A stretch of DNA of 52,980 bases, taken from contig JALONT010000021.1 of NCBI GenBank assembly GCA_025454795.1, positions 1-52,980 on the forward strand, given 5' to 3'. The position numbers were made by a program, and so were the translations under genes. The stretch comes from Bacteroidales bacterium (GTDB lineage: Bacteria; Bacteroidota; Bacteroidia; Bacteroidales; VadinHA17). Below the pieces are notes generated by a model. It was not told the DNA's origin, did no database searches, and saw only the letters and a program-made list of their open reading frames with translations. Each line of letters opens with the position of its first letter. Position 1 is the first letter of the stretch. Positions 37,393 through 44,566 of the stretch are shown in pieces.

Positions 37393-38727
37393 TTAATTAT
37401 CCTTCACACAGCGAACAGACCTGCCAAATGATGTCATGTCGGAGCTTCTGTAAACATTAATGGCAGAGTTGCTCAACCACCGGAACCAGACATAATCTTT
37501 AAAGTTCTCGGTTGAACTTAACCAGAAACCATTGGTTCCCATGGAAGTAGATGGTATTCCGGGGGCATGCTGCCCGCCTGCCAGAGCGGTGAAACCTGTT
37601 TCGTTTGTCGCACCTGTGTTGGGAGTGTTCCAATGTTCAGTACCGGTTTCCTTCAGCTTGCCACCAGCACTACTTTCACCATTCAGAAATGTTGTAAGTA
37701 TTGTCCACTCGGCATCACTTGGCAAATGCCAACCTATTGGACATATACCCTGAATGCCACTTGGGGAGGCAGCACTGCTTGCTGCTCCATTCATTGCTGC
37801 TGCCCACGTATATAGTGCACCATATAGATCAGCATTGTTTACATCATTATTATAATAGCAATATGCTGTATCTGTTGCTGTCAATTTACTCCATAAGCTA
37901 TCGGTGTTAATAAAAGGTATACTTGTACCATCAGTGTACTTCGTTGCTTTTATATTTTTTGCCATCCAAACCTGAGTGCTTATCTCAACCACAGGATAAT
38001 TGTTCCCATCTCCATCGGTACAGGCTATAAAATTAAATGTATTTATTGTATCAGATAAAGGGATATCTGTCATTACGGTGCTATAAATACCTGACGATCC
38101 AGTAAATTTTAATCTATCTCCATCAGTATATTGCATTGATGTATCAGATGACATACCTTTTGAATGAAAAGCATCTTCCTGGATTTTCGAAATGTCGCTC
38201 TTTTCTTGAGTTAGGGTTGTATTCTCATAAACCATTTTTGCAATACCGGGCTGAGAAGCTGTAGATAAAAATTTGCCACTGAGTGAATATCCACCAGATC
38301 TAATTGTTACAACATATAAACCATTACCAACAACTTGTATCCTGTATGTATGCTGACCCTCTGATAAGTATTCTTGAGTTTGAAGGATTTTTCGTCCTGA
38401 AATATCATACATATTGATTACTGCTGTTCCGTCTTCAGGCAGAACAAATTTCATCAGAGTAAAATCTTCCATTGGATTAGGATAAAAAGTAATTTTTCTG
38501 TCTGAATTTTTGTTTACTTGTTCAACTCCAGTTAAAGTATTTACCAAATGCAAAACATTGTTTCCGCTCATGCCCAGATATGTACCCTGAGTTAAATTTT
38601 CTACTATAACCGAATCTACGGTTGTACTTGCACCAGAACCTGCGAAACTGATGAGATAATCTTGTGCCTTTAAAATATCCACTGATACGAATAGCAGAAT
38701 CACAAAGGAAAAGATCTTTAATTTCAT
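37393..38727 (-). CDS. FISUMP-domain secreted protein with an internal T9SS-type sorting domain
   Basis: 444 residues from the ATG at 38727 (MKLKIFSFV), with a signal peptide ending near KAQ. Residues about 80-155 look like a T9SS type A C-terminal domain (FYPNPMED, INMYDISGRKIL, GNGLYVVTI). The C-terminal part (about 240-444) is a FISUMP domain, with VWMAKNIKATKYTDGT, YGALYTWAAAMNG, CPIGWHLPSDAEWTIL and a final GRSVRCVKDN. FISUMP modules occur in secreted proteins of Fibrobacter and Bacteroidota and resemble C-type-lectin-like folds; the function is unknown. A sorting-type domain in the middle instead of at the end is odd. Confidence 0.88.
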   Translation of the reverse strand: MKLKIFSFVILLFVSVDILKAQDYLISFAGSGASTTVDSVIVENLTQGTYLGMSGNNVLHLVNTLTGVEQVNKNSDRKITFYPNPMEDFTLMKFVLPEDGTAVINMYDISGRKILQTQEYLSEGQHTYRIQVVGNGLYVVTIRSGGYSLSGKFLSTASQPGIAKMVYENTTLTQEKSDISKIQEDAFHSKGMSSDTSMQYTDGDRLKFTGSSGIYSTVMTDIPLSDTINTFNFIACTDGDGNNYPVVEISTQVWMAKNIKATKYTDGTSIPFINTDSLWSKLTATDTAYCYYNNDVNNADLYGALYTWAAAMNGAASSAASPSGIQGICPIGWHLPSDAEWTILTTFLNGESSAGGKLKETGTEHWNTPNTGATNETGFTALAGGQHAPGIPSTSMGTNGFWLSSTENFKDYVWFRWLSNSAINVYRSSDMTSFGRSVRCVKDN

Positions 38728-38863
38728 TGTATGAGATTTTAGGTTTAGGGTCACCTCAATATTGAAGAGATTGTTTAATGTTAATAGTCTAAGCTTAATA
38801 AATCTAAGATATTACTATATTTTCTTTTTGTCAATTAAATTTGATAAAACGACTATTAATCAA

Positions 38864-38950
38864 ATGCAAAAGCTGGTATTTTTGACCACTTCTGACCGGT
38901 CAGTCCACCTTATTGATATTTATTAATAAATCTTAGATTTAACTCCGGTG
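38864..38950. repeat. 87-bp repeat, copy B
   Basis: Direct repeat of 36316-36402 at about 79% identity over 87 ungapped positions. It lies between the FISUMP promoter and the DUF5916 gene. Its right end overlaps the 11-bp inverted repeat arm ATCTTAGATTT. Confidence 0.75.
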
Positions 38951-38985
38951 AAGGATAGTAAAAAAATCAGGTGCTTCCTTGTTTC

Positions 38986-39013
38986 TTTTATCTTTTATCT
39001 TTTATCTTTTATC
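38986..39013. repeat. Heptamer array TTTTATC x4
   Basis: Four perfect tandem units upstream of the ATG at 39046. An open frame from 38971 translates the array into a hydrophobic leader, which is why the longer start is rejected. The same heptamer, inverted and less perfect, is in the signal-peptide codons of the gene ending at 46954. Confidence 0.85.
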
Positions 39014-39045
39014 TTTATATTTTAATCCGACCTCACTATCTTTCT

Positions 39046-41079
39046 ATGAGAGCTCTCTCCTCCTCCATTCTGACCGGCCTCATTCTTACCTTGTCAACCA
39101 CGGTATTGTACGCCCAGAAATCGGTGCCTGCTTTCTTCCTCAAATCTGCGCCACCTGTTGACGGCATATTTGAAAAGGAGATCTGGGCGGGCGCCGACAG
39201 TGCGTCCGGATTCATCCAGATGGAACCGCATCCCGGGGAAGCTGCCACTGAAGCAACATCAGCATGGTTCGGATTCGATGATAAAAATATTTATGCAGTC
39301 ATAAAATGCTACCAGGGAACGCCGGTGATAGCCAAAAACCAGAGTCGTGATGCCTTGTCAAAGAATGACGATGAGGTTGCACTGATAATAGACACATACA
39401 ATGATAACCGCACGGGTTACGGCTTCATTGTGAATCCCCTTGGTACACAGGTCGATTTCAGGATAAATGATGACGGTAACAATATCGACCTGAACTGGGA
39501 CACAGAATGGAAGTGCGAAGCAGCAGGGTTTAACGGCGGCTGGTGTGCGGAGATAATGATCCCCCTGAACAGTCTGAAATTCAAAAAGGGATCTGGCACA
39601 TGGGGTGTCAATTTCGGCAGGATAATCCGTTCAGGGTTCGAGACAGTCTACTGGACCGGCCCCCTTTCCCAGGATTTCAGGATATCGCAGGGCGGCAAGG
39701 TTACCGGACTTAACACTTCAGGCAAAAGAATGCAGCTGACCCTGTTTCCATATTTATCACTCTTTAAGACTTCAGGTGAAAAAATAAGTGCCGATGCGGG
39801 CGGCGATATAAAATGGCAGATAACACCAAATGCTTCACTCAACACAACTTTAAATCCCGATTTTGCGACTGTCGAAGCCGACCAGGTGCAAATAAACCTT
39901 ACCCGTTACGAGCTGAGCTATCCGGAGAAACGTCTTTTCTTCCAGGAAGGCAATGAAATGTACAACACCAGGTTCCAAACCTTTTATTCGCGCAGGATAC
40001 AGGATATTGATTTCGGTGAAAGGTTTAACGGGAAAATCGGAGGGTACCAGTTCAATGCGGTAAATGTAAGAACACCCAGAATGTCTGAGGATAATGCATA
40101 TTATTACTTTACCGCTGCCAGGATTAAACGTGACATTCTGAACTCATCCAGCATGGGTCTCACGATGGTTGATAAAAGCGGAGGTGATTCATACACCAGG
40201 TCATTGAGCCTTGATTATAATCTGAGCCCTGGCAAGACATGGCAGCTGACAGGCCAGTTTGTCGGAAGCGCACCCGGAGATTTCTGGTCTCACAGCGCTT
40301 GGTTCTTGCGGTTTGCAAGAGAGAATAATATATACCATTATCATATCAGGTATAATAATGTGGGCAGTAATTTCCGCGATAATGTAAACCAGACAGGCTT
40401 CATAACCGACGATGACCGCAGGGAGGTTGATGCTGAGGGGACATACAAATTCTGGATCAAGAATAAGATTTTCGAGTATATCAATATAGGATCGAACAAT
40501 AATATTTTCTGGAGTCAGACGGGAATCCTGCGAAGCTGGAAAACAGATAATTCATTAGACGTTTACTTCAGTAACCGGATAAGCGCCGGCTATATTTATA
40601 ATAATGAATACAAGCTCTTTGAAAAAGACTTTTATAACCACAGGCATGACTTCACTCTTGGTTACAATACGGAGGAATGGAGCCATGTTCAGACCGGCTT
40701 TTCAACCGGAAGGAATTTCGACAGGGATTTTTACCTGTACAGCGGAGGCTTCAGGGTGAAGCCGGTGAAAAATTTTTCGCTGGAATACAGTTCATCTTAC
40801 CTCCGTTTTGTGCCTGATCCCGACACAAGTTCCACGTTCATAAATGTGGTGACGGTCAATTATAATTTCACCAATGATATCTGGATCAAGTTATTTGCCC
40901 AGAACAGCACCAACAATGAAAGGATTTATGTATACGGCCTTTTCGGATGGCGTTTTAAACCGCCTTTCGGTGCACTCTATTTTATTTATTCCCACGACAG
41001 GTACCAGGTTCCGGAAAGTCCCTTCATATCAGATAGTTTCTTTCTGAAGATCACATTGCCGATAACTATACTTAAATAG
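39046..41079 (+). CDS. DUF5916 outer-membrane protein with CBM9-like N-terminal domain
   Basis: 677 residues from the ATG at 39046, giving a signal peptide ending near LYAQ. Residues about 30-190 form a carbohydrate-binding-family-9-like domain (PPVDGIFEKEIWAGADSASG, DDEVALIIDTYNDNRTGYGF, WDTEWKCEA, MIPLNSLKF). The rest is the DUF5916 segment, with LNPDFATVEADQVQINLTRYEL and YPEKRLFFQEG, followed by many aromatic strands that look like an outer-membrane barrel. The family is frequent in Bacteroidota and sometimes found near sugar or lipid metabolism genes; its biochemical role is not established. Confidence 0.88.
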   Translation: MRALSSSILTGLILTLSTTVLYAQKSVPAFFLKSAPPVDGIFEKEIWAGADSASGFIQMEPHPGEAATEATSAWFGFDDKNIYAVIKCYQGTPVIAKNQSRDALSKNDDEVALIIDTYNDNRTGYGFIVNPLGTQVDFRINDDGNNIDLNWDTEWKCEAAGFNGGWCAEIMIPLNSLKFKKGSGTWGVNFGRIIRSGFETVYWTGPLSQDFRISQGGKVTGLNTSGKRMQLTLFPYLSLFKTSGEKISADAGGDIKWQITPNASLNTTLNPDFATVEADQVQINLTRYELSYPEKRLFFQEGNEMYNTRFQTFYSRRIQDIDFGERFNGKIGGYQFNAVNVRTPRMSEDNAYYYFTAARIKRDILNSSSMGLTMVDKSGGDSYTRSLSLDYNLSPGKTWQLTGQFVGSAPGDFWSHSAWFLRFARENNIYHYHIRYNNVGSNFRDNVNQTGFITDDDRREVDAEGTYKFWIKNKIFEYINIGSNNNIFWSQTGILRSWKTDNSLDVYFSNRISAGYIYNNEYKLFEKDFYNHRHDFTLGYNTEEWSHVQTGFSTGRNFDRDFYLYSGGFRVKPVKNFSLEYSSSYLRFVPDPDTSSTFINVVTVNYNFTNDIWIKLFAQNSTNNERIYVYGLFGWRFKPPFGALYFIYSHDRYQVPESPFISDSFFLKITLPITILK

Positions 41080-41181
41080 ATTAAGGAAAGGTAATTTAAG
41101 TGCGAGGTACCAGGAATCAGTAAAGGGTATTATGCAGGCTGCACCTTGTAAAATAAATTTATGCTGCAGATTCTAAAAATC

Positions 41182-42885
41182 TCATTTCCCAATAATAATT
41201 TTTTTAATTCTGGTTTGGTCCATATAAACATAAATTCCATCATGCCATATTTGATCTTGTGAATTTAGTACCGCATCCCCATTCAAATCAGTGTATTTTA
41301 TTCCTCCCACATAAGCTCCGGGTTGTGGTGCAGATTCATCTATGTCTGCCTGACTATGGAATACACCCCCTATTATGTAGCCATCTTTTATATTACTTAA
41401 ATTCCCTTTCTCTACAATCAGAAAATATCCTGCCGGAGCTGGTAAACCAAAAAATGTTGCAATTCCATTAAGGTCAGAAGTCGCAGTAAAATCAGGCAAA
41501 TTGTTATCAAAAGAAGATTGGCTGGCATAAAGTTTTACATTTGCATCTGGAGCTGTATCCAATGTATCATTTTCCAAAGTCCATGTTGTCGCATCCTTAA
41601 TTGTCAGTATAATTTGAATTTGAGGATCTGTAATAAAAGTCATGTCATTTCCATAAGTGGTCCCGCCTGAACTTACCGCTTTAACCCTGAAATAATATTT
41701 CGTACCTCCTGATAAGCTTGTTATTTCTGCACTTACATTTGTTGCATTCACTCCAGATACAACGTCAGGAGTAGCAGTTATTACCGATCCATAATTAATG
41801 GTCGGTCCATATTCAAATGATACTGATGTTTGTAAATTGGTTGCATTCACCGATCCGTTCAGTTTTGCAGTTGTTACAGTGACAGATGTTGCTGCTTCTG
41901 TAGTCGCTTCCGGATACTGCTTTGTTAGAAAAGTAAGATCGGTACCAATAGCCGTTCCCCCTGAGTTAACTGCTATTATTCTGAAATGATAGGTTGTGCC
42001 TGGTATTAATCCGTTTAATACAGCATTTACGTTTGCCGGACTATTCCCTGTTAACGGACTCTGAACTGACGTAATTGTTGAGCCGTATAATGCAGTAAGA
42101 CCATAATCGAAAGTTACCGTCGTAACGCTTCCTTTTGCATTTACTGTAGCATTTAAAACAGCGGCGGTATTTGTAATTGATGTTGCCCCTGCTGTAGATG
42201 CCTCAGGTTGTTGTTGTGTTGTAAAAGTCCACAAATAATCATTCTCAATTGGTACTCCTGTTAAGCTTTTAGCACCAGTAGTTATTGTAGCAGTATAAGT
42301 AATCCCTGCAGTAAGATTACTTGTGGGGGTAAATTGTGCAGTAGTCCCTGAATAATTTACCGAACCAGGGAAAGATGTTGCTCCTTGCTTAATGGTAAAG
42401 CTTGCTGTTGTGATTGTTGAAGGATCCATCGATTGACTGAAAGTCACGCTGATTACTTTGTTTATCGAAACATTATCAGAACCATTTGCCGGATCTGTTG
42501 AGATCACAGCAGGGTAAATGTTGGTCGTAAAACTTATTTCCTTACCATAAACTGTTACTTTTCCTCTGCTTATGTATGCTTTAATGTAATATTTTGTGCC
42601 TGCCTCGAGATCAGATAACGAACTTAAAAATTTTCCTGCTTTTGGCATACTAAGTTCTGTTTTTGAATCAGCTACAGTTACCTCGGGTATTTTGCCATAA
42701 CAATGTCCATACTGAGTAGCTCCATCTCCAAGGTCAAGAATCTCCCCGGAAGCTTCTGCTGTATTTGCAAGGATTTTAGTCACAGTGCCAGTAGTAACCA
42801 GCATCTGCTTTTCAAGCTTCTTACATGAATGAATGATTAGAAAATCCAAAAGCAAGAATGACAGGATTAATATTTTGGTATTCAT
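41182..42885 (-). CDS. Ig-like/FN3-like repeat lipoprotein
   Basis: 567 residues from the ATG at 42885, which gives a lipoprotein signal (LLLDFLIIHSCKK, Cys near 22). It has an N-terminal FN3-like repeat, an SbsA/Ig_5-like domain (STDPANGSDNVSINKVISVTFSQSMDPSTI), two more FN3-like repeats with AGTTYHFRIIAV- and GTKYYFRVKAV-type strands, and a C-terminal domain with TATSDLNGIATFFGLPAPAGY and a dockerin-like DLNGDAVLNSQDQ. The start at 42912 is possible but places the Cys further in. Inference: a surface lipoprotein for adhesion or binding. No sorting domain was found, consistent with lipid anchoring. Confidence 0.8.
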   Translation of the reverse strand: MNTKILILSFLLLDFLIIHSCKKLEKQMLVTTGTVTKILANTAEASGEILDLGDGATQYGHCYGKIPEVTVADSKTELSMPKAGKFLSSLSDLEAGTKYYIKAYISRGKVTVYGKEISFTTNIYPAVISTDPANGSDNVSINKVISVTFSQSMDPSTITTASFTIKQGATSFPGSVNYSGTTAQFTPTSNLTAGITYTATITTGAKSLTGVPIENDYLWTFTTQQQPEASTAGATSITNTAAVLNATVNAKGSVTTVTFDYGLTALYGSTITSVQSPLTGNSPANVNAVLNGLIPGTTYHFRIIAVNSGGTAIGTDLTFLTKQYPEATTEAATSVTVTTAKLNGSVNATNLQTSVSFEYGPTINYGSVITATPDVVSGVNATNVSAEITSLSGGTKYYFRVKAVSSGGTTYGNDMTFITDPQIQIILTIKDATTWTLENDTLDTAPDANVKLYASQSSFDNNLPDFTATSDLNGIATFFGLPAPAGYFLIVEKGNLSNIKDGYIIGGVFHSQADIDESAPQPGAYVGGIKYTDLNGDAVLNSQDQIWHDGIYVYMDQTRIKKIIIGK

Positions 42886-43039
42886 AGCCGATAATATACG
42901 CTTAATATTCAAAGTTACATTATGTTTAATTCCAAGTCAATTTTATTTTTACCACCCACCCAGGCTCCATTTTCAGGATGAACTGGTGAATGGTTTAAGT
43001 ACGATTGGTATTAAGTGGTTCTGGAGATTTTAAATTGAA

Positions 43040-43074
43040 GCTGGCAGTTTGCAAAAAGCAGTTGGCAGCAGGTA
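43040..43074. repeat. Period-7 degenerate array (GCTGGCA type)
   Basis: Heptamers GCTGGCA, GTTTGCA, AAAAGCA, GTTGGCA, GCAGGTA. The first four end in GCA. It lies in the gap between the Ig-like lipoprotein and the MBL-fold gene, where no gene is seen. Confidence 0.6.
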
Positions 43075-43118
43075 TAGTGCAAAAGAGCATTGACTCTATC
43101 TCTTGTGTGAATATTTCT

Positions 43119-43838
43119 TCAATCAATCTTTATTGCCCCATTATGCCCGGTCAGAATATATTTAAATGATCCGGGAGCAGGCAATAGTTTTAATGATTCT
43201 ATCTGTTGTGGAGTATCCATGTTGAATTTTTCAACGAAATGGTCATATTCACCGTTTGTCACAGTCAGATTATCGCCTGTTAAAAGATAGTCATTGCCAA
43301 TTAAATAGCATGATGATCCTGGCGTGTGCCCAGGAGTATATAATATCTTTATTTTCAGTCCATCAATAGTCAGTGAATCGTTACTGTTCAGCAGCATATA
43401 TTGACCGTATTTCCAGATTGGTTTTGAATACTTAGTTTTTCCGGTTGTTCCGTTTATCATCTGTTCCTCATTACGGTGCATATAGATGGCTGCATTTTTA
43501 AATAAACCGATAGCACCGATATGATCCCCGTCCGTATGTGTTAAAAGGATTGTAGTGATCTTTCCGGGATCGATCCCGATCTTGTCCATTTCCATTTTAA
43601 AGTTTTTGTCTCCTATCCCTGCATCAATCATCAAATAGCCCTGTTCTCCTTTAAATATATAGGAATTTACAAACTTGTCCTTGATGCACCAGACCGTGTC
43701 GTTTATTATACCTGTTTCAGCAGGAGTCATAGCTTTCGTTGCTTTTAAAAAGTTGATTAAATAGGCAGCAGCACCTATAATTATTAATATCAGGAGGATT
43801 GCCACACCCCAAAGGCTTATTTTTAGTGTTTTATTCAT
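43119..43838 (-). CDS. Membrane-anchored MBL-fold metallo-hydrolase
   Basis: 239 residues. One N-terminal membrane span (about 10-30) and then a metallo-beta-lactamase fold: YLMIDAGIGD, the metal site H101-T-D103-G-D105-H106, a further His in YTPGHTPGSSCYLIG, the metal-bridging Asp in LLTGDNL, and a final ILTGHNG. The Asp in place of the second His (HxDxDH) is known in some members. Such enzymes hydrolyse thioesters, lactones, phosphodiesters or beta-lactams; the substrate is not predictable. The active site probably faces the periplasm. It is 92 bp from the SiaC-like gene on the same strand. Confidence 0.88.
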   Translation of the reverse strand: MNKTLKISLWGVAILLILIIIGAAAYLINFLKATKAMTPAETGIINDTVWCIKDKFVNSYIFKGEQGYLMIDAGIGDKNFKMEMDKIGIDPGKITTILLTHTDGDHIGAIGLFKNAAIYMHRNEEQMINGTTGKTKYSKPIWKYGQYMLLNSNDSLTIDGLKIKILYTPGHTPGSSCYLIGNDYLLTGDNLTVTNGEYDHFVEKFNMDTPQQIESLKLLPAPGSFKYILTGHNGAIKID

Positions 43839-43930
43839 GATGAATATTTTTATATGCCAGGATAAGAAACAGGGAGCAATTGATTTGGGTCGTTAAATAC
43901 AGTTAATTCAGTATATTTAACGGCCAACCA

Positions 43931-44344
43931 TCAATCCTGTGACTTTTTATTATAACTATTTACATCATCAGTCAAAATAAATTCAATGGGGATATTAAAA
44001 GTTGATGAGATATATTTAGCCCTTTCCAGTAAATCATCATCATCTTCTTCAATATACCATTTAATGACGAGTTTCTTAGATTGCTGACTAACCTGTGAAA
44101 GTTTCCTGAGGAAAGAAGATATGATAATTGAATTATAGCTATTCATATACTCTAATGCAATAGTGACCTCAGTTGACTCGGCAGGACTGAGAAGGTAAGC
44201 ATCAATCCACATCATTATTTGTTTAGGAAGGTCTGTTTCATATTCCTCAATGGCCCGTCCTTTTATCTCAATAATCCCCCTGGGATTAAGAAGAATCTCA
44301 GGAGTGTTGTTTGTAGGCAGAATATATACTTTTTCTTTTTTCAT
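43931..44344 (-). CDS. SiaC-family (DUF1987) regulatory phosphoprotein
   Basis: 137 residues. DUF1987 layout: TPEILLNPRGIIEIKGRAIEE at the start, VTIALEYMNSYNS, then KLVIKWYIEEDDDDLLERAKYIS. In Pseudomonas, SiaC binds and activates the diguanylate cyclase SiaD and is switched by kinase SiaB and phosphatase SiaA acting on a Thr in the EYxN(T/S) loop; the matching residue here is S69. No SiaA, SiaB or cyclase genes are present, so it is an orphan in this window. No membrane span or signal is present, so it is cytosolic. Confidence 0.87.
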   Translation of the reverse strand: MKKEKVYILPTNNTPEILLNPRGIIEIKGRAIEEYETDLPKQIMMWIDAYLLSPAESTEVTIALEYMNSYNSIIISSFLRKLSQVSQQSKKLVIKWYIEEDDDDLLERAKYISSTFNIPIEFILTDDVNSYNKKSQD

Positions 44345-44566
44345 TTCTTCAGTTTATGATATTGTTTCTCTACACGATATTACATGAATTAATCCTGAAA
44401 TCCCTGAACATCAAATTTCAGAAATATACTTCACTTGACCAAACTATTAATTAAATCTATAACCGGCCATATTCCTGCAGTGCTTTTTATTATGCGGAAG
44501 GAAAGAGAATCCTTATTATAATGAATTGCGAATCAAAGAAAGCAACCTGAACGCCTAATTAACTTT

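Larger units (their letters stand above)
38728..39045. other. 318-bp intergenic gap between divergent surface-protein genes
   Basis: Holds no gene. It contains copy B of the 87-bp repeat (38864-38950), an 11-bp inverted repeat AAATCTAAGAT (38800-38810) with ATCTTAGATTT (38930-38940), and a heptamer array (38986-39013). The AT-rich left part must hold the FISUMP promoter. The gap is bounded by the starts at 38727 and 39046. Confidence 0.6.
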
